Origin: Allobosea sp. Tri-44
Lineage (GTDB): Bacteria > Pseudomonadota > Alphaproteobacteria > Rhizobiales > Beijerinckiaceae
Reading direction: 5' to 3'
Length of the DNA stretch: 64,000 bases
Assembly: GCF_004123845.1 (NCBI RefSeq)
Contig: NZ_NBDP01000015.1
Coordinates: 216,375 to 280,374, forward strand
This document shows positions 25,235-33,507 of this stretch, in pieces (position 1 is the stretch's first letter; each line of letters starts with the position of its first letter). A model generated the notes under the pieces. That model was not told the origin of the DNA and made no database searches. It was given only the letters and a program-made list of their open reading frames with translations. The translations under genes were made by a program, and so were the position numbers.

Positions 25235-25945
25235 TCAGAACTTGTAGGCGAGGCTGGCGCGCACCGCGTGGGCGGACGGCTCGTGCTCGACCGTGCGGCC
25301 GAGATAAGCCCCCGCCCCGACATGATCGAAGCGGCCATAGTCGGTATAGCGATAGTCGACACCGAGGATGATATTGTCGGTCAAGGCGTAGTCGACGCCG
25401 CCGCCGACCGTCCAGCCGGTCCTCGAGGCGTTGATCGTCTCGGTCAGGCCCGCCAGCGGGCTGACATAGGTGTATTCGAGCTTGGTGAAGGCCACGCCGC
25501 CGGTGGCGTAGATCATGATCCGGTCGAGGCTGTAGCCGAGGCGGGCGCGCACCGAGCCCTGCCAGTCCTGCCGCACGCGGACCACGCCGCCGAGATCGCC
25601 CTGCCCGGCATGCGCATTCACGCCTTCGATGTCGCCCTCGACGCCGAGCACGATTGAACCGAGCTGGTAGTTGAAGCCGAGGCGGGCGCCGCCGATGAAG
25701 GAGGACGGGCTGTAGTCGAAGGAGCGGCCGAGCGGCGCGCGGCCGGCGCTGGTGAATTCGCTCGCCCGGTCGGAGCCCCAGGAATAGCCGACCTGGCCGC
25801 CGAGATAGATGCCAGTCCAGTTGTAGAAGGTCGGCAGCTCCGGCGCTGGCGGCAGGACGCCCTTACTGGAGAAGTCGGCCGCCAAGGAGGCGCCACCAGC
25901 CAACAGGGCGACAGCTGCGATGGAGGCTTTCAGAAGGGCGTTCAT
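25235..25945 (-). CDS. Outer-membrane beta-barrel protein (porin-family/Omp25-like)
   Basis: The 236-residue precursor has a Sec signal peptide (MNALLKASIAAVALLAGG, cleavage after A-L-A-A near residue 24) and a mature eight-strand barrel pattern with alternating hydrophobic residues: TGIYLGGQVGYSWG, IGGARLGFNYQLG, VRARLGYSLDRIMIYATGGVAF, and a final ASLAYKF with terminal phenylalanine recognised by the BAM machinery. It resembles the small Omp25/Omp31 family of Hyphomicrobiales. An ATG at 25945 is chosen; a GTG just before it is also possible. Confidence 0.88.
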   Translation of the reverse strand: MNALLKASIAAVALLAGGASLAADFSSKGVLPPAPELPTFYNWTGIYLGGQVGYSWGSDRASEFTSAGRAPLGRSFDYSPSSFIGGARLGFNYQLGSIVLGVEGDIEGVNAHAGQGDLGGVVRVRQDWQGSVRARLGYSLDRIMIYATGGVAFTKLEYTYVSPLAGLTETINASRTGWTVGGGVDYALTDNIILGVDYRYTDYGRFDHVGAGAYLGRTVEHEPSAHAVRASLAYKF

Positions 25946-26036
25946 CACAATCTCGGCTCGAACGACGGCTGCTTCCGGGCGGGTGATCCGGTCGGCAACG
26001 CGATGGCGTCAGGAGCGGCATTATGAAAATGTTAAG

Positions 26037-26052
26037 GTTAACGAACCTCTAA
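26037..26052 (-). promoter_or_regulatory. Possible CtrA-type box
   Basis: On the minus strand this reads TTAGAGGTTCGTTAAC, one mismatch from the alphaproteobacterial CtrA consensus TTAA-N7-TTAAC. It lies about 95 bp upstream of the outer-membrane protein start, a typical target class. A single near match may occur by chance. Confidence 0.3.
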
Positions 26053-26154
26053 GCGGCCCCGCCGCGGTCCGCTTCCCGGAACGAAAACGCCTGCCGCAAC
26101 GTTGCCAGCACGACGGAGCTGTCTAGGATCGACCGCCCCCGGACCGGAGCGCGC

Positions 26155-27180
26155 ATGGCCTATTTCAAGCGACTGACGGGCGCCGCCGGGCTCGCGGCTG
26201 TGGTCGCCGGTTATGTCCACGGCCTGGTCTCGCGCCGCGTCGGCGAACCCCTGCGCCAGGCCCGGCGTGGCCAGGGCGCCGTCAGCCCAATCGCCTTGCC
26301 CTGGCGCGGCTGGAAGGACGTGCTGCTGCGCTTCAGCACCCGCATCCAGGAAGCGCGCGTGCTCTCGCTCGCCGGCGCCGTCGCCTTCTTCACCCTGCTG
26401 TCGCTGGTGCCGGCCCTGTCGCTGCTGGTGACGCTCTACGGCATGCTGACCGACCCGGCGACGATCGTCGGTCAGCTCGACAACGTCACCATCGTCTTGC
26501 CCGAGGCCGCACGCGAGCTCATCCGCGAGCAGGCGGTGCGGCTGTCCGGCCAGAACGCGATGAATCTTTCGCTGACTTTCATGATCGGGTTCCTCGTCGC
26601 GATCTGGAGCGCCAATGCCGCGATGAAGGCGATCTTCGACGCGCTCAACATCATCTATGGCGTGCGCGAACAACGCGGCTTCATCCGCCTCAACCTGGTC
26701 TCGCTCGGGACGACGCTGAGCGCACTCTTCGTGCTGATCCTGGCGCTGTCCCTGATCGCGAGCCTGCCGGTGGTGACCGCGCTCTTTCCCTTCGGCCACG
26801 AGATCGAGGTCGTGATCCGCTGGCTGCGCTGGCCTGCCTTCTTCCTCGTCGGCATCACCGCGATCGGCTGCCTCTATTGGATCGGCCCGGACCGCAAGCC
26901 GCCGCGCTTCGCCTGGGTGCTGCCCGGCGCCATCGCCGCGGCACTGCTCTGGGTCGCGGCCTCGGTCGGCTTCTCCTTCTATGTCAGCACGCTCGGCCGC
27001 TACACCGCGACCTATGGCTCGCTCGCCACCATCGTCGTGTTCATGACCTGGCTCTGGCTCTCCGCGATCATCGTCCTCGCCGGCGCCGAACTCAATGCCG
27101 AACTCGAGCATCAGAGCCGCTATGGCTCGGCGCCCGCGCCGGTAACGCAACTCACCCGCAACGCACCAGGCCGAGACTGA
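26155..27180 (+). CDS. YihY/BrkB family inner-membrane protein
   Basis: The 341-residue protein has a polar N-terminal segment and six hydrophobic helices from about residue 75 to 310. The conserved LAGAVAFFTLLSLVPALSLLV, FLVAIWSANAAMKAIFDALNIIYG and TYGSLATIVVFMTWLWLSAIIVLAGAELNAE identify the YihY/BrkB family (once misnamed RNase BN). The function is unknown, with roles proposed in envelope integrity and serum resistance. The gene is flanked by an unrelated barrel gene and DUF423. Confidence 0.92.
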   Translation: MAYFKRLTGAAGLAAVVAGYVHGLVSRRVGEPLRQARRGQGAVSPIALPWRGWKDVLLRFSTRIQEARVLSLAGAVAFFTLLSLVPALSLLVTLYGMLTDPATIVGQLDNVTIVLPEAARELIREQAVRLSGQNAMNLSLTFMIGFLVAIWSANAAMKAIFDALNIIYGVREQRGFIRLNLVSLGTTLSALFVLILALSLIASLPVVTALFPFGHEIEVVIRWLRWPAFFLVGITAIGCLYWIGPDRKPPRFAWVLPGAIAAALLWVAASVGFSFYVSTLGRYTATYGSLATIVVFMTWLWLSAIIVLAGAELNAELEHQSRYGSAPAPVTQLTRNAPGRD

Positions 27181-27294
27181 AGCTGCCCGCTGGAGCACGA
27201 TGCCACAGCCGGCACCGCTTGACCTTCCCCGTAACCGCAGCGTCTGCTCGCCCGCAGGTCGCCCCGCCCCCGGGGCAATGATACGGATCCGCCG

Positions 27295-27666
27295 ATGATC
27301 ACCGCCACCCGCATCCATCTCACCATCGCCATGCTGATGGGGCTCGCCGGCGTGACGCTGCTCGCGGCCGGGACGCATGCCGGCGGCTCCGACAATATCC
27401 AGATCGCCGGTCAGATGCTGCTCTTCCATGCACCTGCGGTGATCGCCGCCTGCACGGCGCGGCGCGCCGAATTGCTTGCGGACTGGCCGGCTCGCCTCGC
27501 GATCTCGCTGCTGATCCTCGGCGTCGCGCTCTTTTCTGCCGATCTCGCGATGCGCGGCTTCCATGGCGAGCGGCTCTTCCTCGGCGCCGCGCCCGCCGGC
27601 GGCTTCATGATGCTCGGCGGCTGGCTCGGGCTCGTCATCGCCGCCTTGTTCTCCAAGCGCGCCTGA
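27295..27666 (+). CDS. DUF423-like small membrane protein
   Basis: The 123-residue protein is almost wholly hydrophobic, with four predicted membrane helices and short loops; AAGTHAGGSDNIQIAGQMLLFHAPAV and ADLAMRGFHGERLFLGAAPAGGFMMLGGWL carry the family's pattern of conserved glycines and the G-G-x-x-L/M-G-G-W-L ending. DUF423 proteins are of unknown function. It starts 114 bp after brkB and ends about 90 bp before argB. Confidence 0.75.
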   Translation: MITATRIHLTIAMLMGLAGVTLLAAGTHAGGSDNIQIAGQMLLFHAPAVIAACTARRAELLADWPARLAISLLILGVALFSADLAMRGFHGERLFLGAAPAGGFMMLGGWLGLVIAALFSKRA

Positions 27667-27755
27667 CCGGCATCGACACGCTTTCGCAGCCTTTCGTCTT
27701 CAGTTAGAACGCGGCGCGGCGCGGCTGCCTCCCCGTGCCTTCGCGGAGCCTGCCG

Positions 27756-28652
27756 ATGAACGCCCCTCATAATCTCACGCCCTCGCAAGCCGCCGAACTG
27801 CTCGTCCAGGCGCTGCCGCATATGCAGCGCTATGACCAGGAGGTGATCGTGATCAAATATGGCGGCAACGCCATGGGTGACGCCGCCACCGCCGAGGATT
27901 TCGCCGAGGATGTGGTGCTGCTCGAGCAGTCCGGCCTGAAGCCGGTGGTCTGCCATGGCGGCGGCCCCCAGATCGCCCGCATGCTGGACAAGCTTGGCCT
28001 CAAGTCCGAGTTCAAGCAGGGCCTGCGCGTCACCGACGCTGCGACCGTCGACGTTGTCGAGATGGTCCTGGCCGGCTCGGTCAACAAGGAGATCGTCGGC
28101 TACATCTCGCGCGAGGGCGGCAAGGCGATCGGGCTCTGCGGCAAGGACGGCAACATGGTCACCGCCCGCAAGGCGACCCGCACCATCGTCGATCCCGATT
28201 CGAAGATCGAGCAGGTCCTCGACCTCGGCTTCGTCGGCGAGCCCGAGACGGTCGACACCACCGTTCTCAAGGCGATCCTCAAGGAAGAGCTGATCCCGGT
28301 GCTGGCGCCGGTCTGTGCCGCCGCCGACGGCCAGACCTACAATGTCAACGCCGACACATTCGCCGGTGCGATCGCGGGCGCGCTCGGCGCCAAGCGCCTT
28401 TTGCTGCTCACCGACGTGCCGGGCGTGCTCGACAAGGACAAGAACCTGATCCCGGAGCTCACCATCGAGCAGTGCCGGCGCCTGATCGCCGACGGCACCA
28501 TCTCCGGCGGCATGATCCCGAAGATCGAGACCTGCATCTACGCGCTGGAAAAGGGCGTCGAGGCCGTCGTCATCCTCGACGGCAAGGTCCCGCATGCGGC
28601 GCTGATCGAGCTCTTCACCGATACCGGCTCCGGCACGATCATCCGGCGTTGA
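27756..28652 (+). CDS. argB: Acetylglutamate kinase
   Basis: ArgB phosphorylates N-acetylglutamate, the second step of arginine synthesis. The 298-residue protein has [13 protein letters not shown] (phosphate loop), [14 protein letters not shown] (substrate site), [14 protein letters not shown] and [11 protein letters not shown]. The N-terminal helix before the first strand ([20 protein letters not shown]) is the feature of arginine-inhibited hexameric enzymes, so feedback inhibition is likely, by inference. The ATG at 27756 has GGAG eight bases upstream and is preferred to a GTG at 27735. argC is 35 kb away, so the pathway is dispersed. Confidence 0.97.
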   Translation: MNAPHNLTPSQAAELLVQALPHMQRYDQEVIVIKYGGNAMGDAATAEDFAEDVVLLEQSGLKPVVCHGGGPQIARMLDKLGLKSEFKQGLRVTDAATVDVVEMVLAGSVNKEIVGYISREGGKAIGLCGKDGNMVTARKATRTIVDPDSKIEQVLDLGFVGEPETVDTTVLKAILKEELIPVLAPVCAAADGQTYNVNADTFAGAIAGALGAKRLLLLTDVPGVLDKDKNLIPELTIEQCRRLIADGTISGGMIPKIETCIYALEKGVEAVVILDGKVPHAALIELFTDTGSGTIIRR

Positions 28653-28943
28653 GGCGTCTGCAAGGTAAGGCGCGGGGAACCCCTCCCCCTTGTGGGAAGG
28701 GGCAGGGGGTGGGGGTCGCAAAGCCGGAGCGATCGGTAGAAGCCGAGAACGCCGTCGCTGCTGCCACCCCCCGGTTCTTTCTGCCGGCGATCACCAGGCG
28801 GCACCACCCCCATCCCCTTACCCTTCCCCACAAGGGGGAAGGGAGGAGCGCAGGCGATAAGCCTTTCGCAGTTGAATCCGGAAGAGGGGAAGGCGGGACG
28901 TCGCGGCTCCCTCGTCTGGACGACCTCGTCGTCGCAAGGACTT
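28653..28943. repeat. Non-coding spacer with inverted repeat (CCCTCCCCCTTGTGGG family)
   Basis: This gene-free spacer after argB holds a palindromic element at 28681-28846: CCCTCCCCCTTGTGGGAAGG at the left is mirrored by CCTTCCCCACAAGGGGGAAG at the right, with GGGGGTGGGGGT- and CCACCCCCATCCCC-type inner arms. It belongs to the dispersed family also represented by CTCCCCCTGCGGGAG at 61898-62045. I see no reading frame that looks coding. Confidence 0.7.
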
Positions 28944-28987
28944 TGCAAGTATCTTGCATGTCATGATGGTGCCCCCCACATGACATG
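28944..28987. promoter_or_regulatory. Two palindromes in the leader of the HAD gene
   Basis: TGCAAG-TAT-CTTGCA (28944-28958) is a perfect 15-bp palindrome, overlapping by two bases the left arm of CATGTCATG (28957-28965), which pairs with CATGACATG (28979-28987) across 13 bases. The second arm ends five bases before the ATG at 28993. Transcription-factor binding or an mRNA hairpin hiding the ribosome site are both possible. Confidence 0.5.
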
Positions 28988-28992
28988 CCCCA

Positions 28993-29760
28993 ATGAACCA
29001 GAACACGACCATTCCAGCCATCGCCATCCCGCTCCTGCCGGAGCAGGCGGCGTTCGGCCATGTCGACCACTGGATCTTCGACCTCGACAACACGCTCTAT
29101 TCGCATGAGGCAAAGGTCTGGCCCCAGGTCAATGAACGGATCACCCTCTTCCTGCTCGAGCTCTTCGGTCTCGACGGCCTCTCCTCGCACGAGCTGCGCC
29201 GCTATTATTACGAGCGTTACGGCACCACGCTGAAAGGCTTGATGGAAGAACACGGCGTCGATCCCAGCGACTTCCTCGCTTTCGCCCACGACATCGACCT
29301 GTCGCTGCTCGACCCCAATCCCGATCTCGGCGCGGCGATCGCTGCCCTGCCAGGCCGCAAGCTGATCCTGACCAACGGCTCGCGCGGCCATGCCGAGAAT
29401 GTCGCCGGCAAGCTCGGCATCCTCCATCATTTCGAGGACATCTTCGACATCGTCGAGGCCGGCTTCCTGCCCAAGCCCGAGCGGGCGACCTATGAGAACT
29501 TCCTCGCCAAGCATGCGGTCGATCCGGCCCGGGCAGCGATGTTCGAGGACATCGACAAGAACCTGCTCGTGCCGAGCGCGCTCGGCATGAAGACGGTGCT
29601 TATCGTGCCGCGCACGCCCGATCCCTTCCGCGAGGCCTGGGAGCAGGCCGTGGTCGAGGCAGGCCATGTCGATTTCGTCACCGACGATCTGACCGGCTTC
29701 CTGAAGCCGCTGATGCGGCCGAGCGAAACCCTCCCGGTTACCGGCATCCTAGGTGAATAG
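28993..29760 (+). CDS. HAD-type pyrimidine 5'-nucleotidase
   Basis: The 255-residue HAD hydrolase has motif I FDLDNTLYSHE (nucleophile Asp), motif II LILTNGS, a lysine in GFLPKPER (motif III) and MFEDIDKNL (motif IV). The D-N-T-L-Y motif and helical cap are typical of the SDT1/pyrimidine 5'-nucleotidase group that dephosphorylates UMP and CMP. It is next to argB, as in many Hyphomicrobiales, although a repeat-bearing spacer of 340 bp separates them here. ATG at 28993 fits the family. Confidence 0.87.
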   Translation: MNQNTTIPAIAIPLLPEQAAFGHVDHWIFDLDNTLYSHEAKVWPQVNERITLFLLELFGLDGLSSHELRRYYYERYGTTLKGLMEEHGVDPSDFLAFAHDIDLSLLDPNPDLGAAIAALPGRKLILTNGSRGHAENVAGKLGILHHFEDIFDIVEAGFLPKPERATYENFLAKHAVDPARAAMFEDIDKNLLVPSALGMKTVLIVPRTPDPFREAWEQAVVEAGHVDFVTDDLTGFLKPLMRPSETLPVTGILGE

Positions 29761-29775
29761 CACCAGGCCGTTTTC

Positions 29776-29864
29776 CGTCATTGCGAGGAGCGCGAGCGAC
29801 GAAGCATCCAGGGGCGGCAGCGCTCTACATCCCCCTGGATTGCTTCGCTGCGCTCGCAATGACG
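29776..29864. repeat. Intergenic palindromic repeat (CGTCATTGCGAG family)
   Basis: CGTCATTGCGAGGAGCGCGA and GATGTAGAG... inner sequence face CGCTGCGCTCGCAATGACG; the arms also share ATCCAGGGG and CCCCTGGAT. This is a familiar dispersed bacterial intergenic palindrome, lying between two convergent genes, where it could end both transcripts. Confidence 0.75.
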
Positions 29865-31199
29865 TTAGCCGTAGCGCTCCGCCGCAAGCCCATGGGCGCG
29901 GCGCAAGGATGCGAGGTCGAGCCCCGGAATCTCACCGTCGATCACGCGCCAGCGCCCGCCGATCATGACGCGGTCGGCCCGGTTCGCGCCGCACAGGACC
30001 AGCGCCGCGATCGGGTCATGCGCACCTGAGAAGCGCAGTTCGTCGAGCTTGTAGAGAGCAAGATCGCCCTGCAGGCCGATGGCGATCCGGCCGATGTCGG
30101 CACGCCCCAAGCAGCGCGCCGAGCCCTCCGTCGCCCAGCGGATCGTGTCGCGCGCCGTCACTGCGCTCGCATTCTTGTAGTGCAGCCGGTTGACCAGCAG
30201 CGCGTGGCGCAATTCCTCCATCAGGTTCGAGCCGTCATTGCTGGCCGAACCATCGACGCCGAGGCCTACGGCTGAGCCCGCCGCCTCGAGCTCGCGCGTC
30301 TTGCAGAAGCCCGAGGCGAGCACGCCGTTCGAAGTCGGGCAATGGCAGACCCCGACGCCGGCCTTGCCGAGCCGCTCGCACTCCTCGCAGGAGAAATGGA
30401 TGCCGTGCGCCAGCCAGGTCTTCGGCCGCATCCATCCGACGTCCTCCAGCAAGTCGAGCGGGCGCTTGCCATAGACCTCCAGACAATAGGCGTCCTCGTC
30501 CTCGGTTTCGGCGAGATGGGTGTGCAACGGCGCGTCGAAGCGGGCCGCGAGCTCGGCCGATCTCGCCATCAGCAAGGGCGTCACCGAGAAGGGCGAACAG
30601 GGCGCAAGCGCGATCTGCACCATGCTGCCGGGCTTGGGATCATGGAACAGGCCGAGCACCCGCTCGCAATCGGCAAGGATCGTGTCCTCGTCCTGCACCA
30701 CTTCGTCGGGCGGCAGGCCGCCATCCTTCTGCGACAGGTTCATCGAGCCGCGCGAGATGGTGACGCGGATGCCGAGCGCCCTCGCCTCCTCGACAGCGAT
30801 GTCGACGGCGTTCTCCAGCCCGGCCGGATAGAGATAATGGTGGTCGGCCGCCGTGGTGCAGCCGGAAAGCATGAGCTCGACCAGCGCGGCGCGCACCGCG
30901 AGCCTCAGGTCTTCCGGCCGCAGCCGGGCCCAGAGCGGGTAGAGCGCCTTCAGCCAAGGAAAGAGCTCGCGGTCGATCGCGGCGGGATGGGCGCGGGTCA
31001 GCGTCTGGTAGAAATGGTGGTGGGTGTTGATCAGCCCCGGCAACACGACATGGCCGGAGGCGTCGAAGCTTTCGGTCACCGGCAGCGCCGGATAGCTACC
31101 GCTCGCGACCAGCTCGACGATCACCCCGTCCTCGATCACGACCCCGCCGCCGGCGTTCTCGGCGAGGATCGCGAGCGGATTCCTGATCCAGATGCGCAT
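29865..31199 (-). CDS. 8-oxoguanine deaminase-like amidohydrolase
   Basis: The 444-residue protein is an amidohydrolase-superfamily deaminase. VVLPGLINTHHHFYQTLTR contains the metal-binding H-x-H, HTHLAETEDE another ligand and the acid-base glutamate, HGIHFSCEE the third histidine and GVDGSASNDGSNL the final aspartate. The pattern, including ADHHYLYPAG and SMNLS in the middle, fits 8-oxoguanine deaminases and relatives (guanine, triazine hydrolases). The enzyme would convert 8-oxoguanine to uric acid. ATG at 31199 gives M-R-I-W-I-R-N. It lies 195 bp from the ABC ATPase gene on the same strand, and could be an independent unit. Confidence 0.86.
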   Translation of the reverse strand: MRIWIRNPLAILAENAGGGVVIEDGVIVELVASGSYPALPVTESFDASGHVVLPGLINTHHHFYQTLTRAHPAAIDRELFPWLKALYPLWARLRPEDLRLAVRAALVELMLSGCTTAADHHYLYPAGLENAVDIAVEEARALGIRVTISRGSMNLSQKDGGLPPDEVVQDEDTILADCERVLGLFHDPKPGSMVQIALAPCSPFSVTPLLMARSAELAARFDAPLHTHLAETEDEDAYCLEVYGKRPLDLLEDVGWMRPKTWLAHGIHFSCEECERLGKAGVGVCHCPTSNGVLASGFCKTRELEAAGSAVGLGVDGSASNDGSNLMEELRHALLVNRLHYKNASAVTARDTIRWATEGSARCLGRADIGRIAIGLQGDLALYKLDELRFSGAHDPIAALVLCGANRADRVMIGGRWRVIDGEIPGLDLASLRRAHGLAAERYG

Positions 31200-31394
31200 G
31201 ACTGGTTCTATCAACGATTCTCAGCACTTGGCATAGGCTGAGATCGTTCGGCATGCCAGCCTGCGCAGCTGGGGCCCAGTTGATCAAAGGGACTAGTCAG
31301 ACGGGGGAGAGTATCGCCGCTCTGCCATGCGCGTCACCGGCCAGCCCAAGTGCAAGCTGACCGGTGCGAACTGTGCGGGCCGGACTGGAGCGGC

Positions 31395-33245
31395 TCACGC
31401 CACCTTGGCGATCAGCGGCTTGGTCTCCCATTCCTCGCCCCAGATCATCACGGCGTGGCCGGGCGAGGCTTCGCGATACTGGCGCACCGGCGGGACGTAG
31501 TCGGCCGGGCGGATCGGGCTCTTGATCTCGTCGTTCGAGACCGGGCGCTTCTCCAGGCGCCTGGCCGGATCGGCGATCGGCACCGCCGCCAAGAGCCGCT
31601 TGGTATAGGGGTGCTGCGGGTTGCCGAAGATCGCCTCGCGCGGGCCGATCTCGACGATCTCGCCGAGATACATCACCGCGACCCGGTGGCTGACGCGCTC
31701 GACCACCGCCATGTCGTGCGAGATGAAGAGATAGCCTAGGCCCATGCGGGCCTGCAGATCGAGCATCAGGTTGACCACCTGCGCCTTGACCGACACGTCG
31801 AGCGCCGAGACCGCCTCGTCCGCCACGATCAGGCGCGGCTCGACCGCGAGCGCGCGGGCGATGCAGATGCGCTGGCGTTGGCCGCCCGAGAACTCGTGCG
31901 GGAAGCGGCTCGCCATGTCAGGCAGCAGGCCGACGCGCTTCAGCAGGTCGGCGACCTTGTCGCGCGCTTCGGAGCGAGTGGCGAGATTGTTGATCAGCAG
32001 CGGCTCGGCCACGGCCGCGCCGATGTTCATCCGCGGATTGAGCGAGGCGAACGGATCCTGGAAGATCATCTGCATGCGCTTGCGCTGCTCGCGCAACTCG
32101 CTCTGCCCGAGCTTCAACACATCGACGCCGTCGAGCAGCACCGAGCCCGAGAGCGGCTCGACCAGGCGCAGCACCGAGCGGCCGGTCGTCGACTTGCCGC
32201 AGCCGGATTCGCCGACCAGCGCCAGCGTCTCGCCCGCCTTCAGGCTGAAGGAGACGTTCTCGACCGCATGCACCCGGCCCTTGACCGAGGAGAGCAGGCC
32301 CGAGCGGATTTCGAAGCGGGTCGTCAGGCCCGAGACCTCAAGCACCGGCCGCTCGGCTGCCTGGACCGTATCGGGCACCTCGGTGGGCACGTCCGACAGG
32401 CCCGTCGCACGGTCGACCACCGGGAAGCGCATCGGCCGCCTGCGCCCTTCCATCGAGCCCAGCCGCGGCACGGCCGAGAGCAGCGACTTGGTATAGGGCT
32501 TCTGCGGATTGGCGAAGATGTCCTCGGTCGCGCCGGTCTCGATCTCGTCGCCATTGTACATCACGACGGTACGGTCGGCGATCTCGGCGACGACGCCCAT
32601 GTCGTGGGTGATGAAGAGGACGGACATGCCCTCCTCCTCCTGCAGCGACTTGATCAGCTCGAGAATCTGCGCCTGGATCGTCACGTCGAGCGCCGTCGTC
32701 GGCTCGTCGGCGATCAAGAGCTTGGGCTTGCAGGCCAGCGCCATCGCGATCATCACGCGCTGGCGCATGCCACCGGAGAAGCGGTGCGGGTATTCGTGGA
32801 AGCGCGACTTCGCTGCCGGGATCTTGACCTTCTCCAGCAGACGCACCGTCTCGGCCTCCGCCTCGCTGCGCGACATGTTGCGATGCAGGATCAGCGCCTC
32901 GGCGATCTGGAAGCCGATGGTCAGCACCGGGTTGAGCGAGGTCATCGGCTCCTGGAAGATCATCGCGATCTCGTTGCCGCGGATCTCGCGCATCTGCGCA
33001 TCCGGCAGGGTCAGCAGTTCCTTGCCGTTGAGCTTGATCGAGCCCTCGATCTTGCTCGAGCTGGGCGGGGTCAGCCGCATGATCGACAGCGCCGTCACGC
33101 TCTTGCCGGAGCCGGACTCGCCGACCACCGCCAGAGTCTCCTGCGGCTTGATCTCGAAGGAGATGTTGCGCACGACCGGTTTCCAGAGCCCCTCGACCCG
33201 GAAGGAGGTCGTCAGGTTCGAGACCGAGAGGATCGGAGAGGTCAT
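31395..33245 (-). CDS. Fused dipeptide/oligopeptide-type ABC transporter ATPase (DppD-DppF)
   Basis: One 616-residue protein contains both ATPase domains of a peptide/opine/nickel-type importer. Domain one (1-270) has Walker A GESGSGKS (42-49), signature FSGGM (157-161) and Walker B LLIADEP (176-182), with the oligopeptide C-terminal QKPYTKSLLSAVPRLG. Domain two (about 300-600) has Walker A GESGCGKS (345-352), FSGGQ and LIVADEAV, with the equivalent HPYTKRLLAAVP. Both halves are complete. It is divergent from the binding protein gene, with a 262-bp spacer, and the permeases are 8 kb away beyond the oxidase operon. Confidence 0.93.
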   Translation of the reverse strand: MTSPILSVSNLTTSFRVEGLWKPVVRNISFEIKPQETLAVVGESGSGKSVTALSIMRLTPPSSSKIEGSIKLNGKELLTLPDAQMREIRGNEIAMIFQEPMTSLNPVLTIGFQIAEALILHRNMSRSEAEAETVRLLEKVKIPAAKSRFHEYPHRFSGGMRQRVMIAMALACKPKLLIADEPTTALDVTIQAQILELIKSLQEEEGMSVLFITHDMGVVAEIADRTVVMYNGDEIETGATEDIFANPQKPYTKSLLSAVPRLGSMEGRRRPMRFPVVDRATGLSDVPTEVPDTVQAAERPVLEVSGLTTRFEIRSGLLSSVKGRVHAVENVSFSLKAGETLALVGESGCGKSTTGRSVLRLVEPLSGSVLLDGVDVLKLGQSELREQRKRMQMIFQDPFASLNPRMNIGAAVAEPLLINNLATRSEARDKVADLLKRVGLLPDMASRFPHEFSGGQRQRICIARALAVEPRLIVADEAVSALDVSVKAQVVNLMLDLQARMGLGYLFISHDMAVVERVSHRVAVMYLGEIVEIGPREAIFGNPQHPYTKRLLAAVPIADPARRLEKRPVSNDEIKSPIRPADYVPPVRQYREASPGHAVMIWGEEWETKPLIAKVA

Positions 33246-33507
33246 GCCAGGTCCTTCATTGCGATCTGATCAGAGGCTGCGGACCGGGCACGAACGCCCA
33301 CCCCGCAGCCGGTGGGCCGCGTTCAAAAGCCGGATCAGAATAACCAGAGCGCGGCGGATGTCAGCAGGCTGCGTGATAAAATATTGAGCGCTCCTGCCGT
33401 TTGCACACGCCATAACCACAGAGAATACTTCATCCCTGATTTCGACTTGGACAGGCCGGGATGGCGATCCCCACTATCGCGTCAAGAATGATCGAGGGGA
33501 TCACACC

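Noticed and set aside
28681..28846. Possible CRISPR-like repeat array
   Set aside because: It is one inverted repeat with two arms, without regular spacers or multiple direct repeats.
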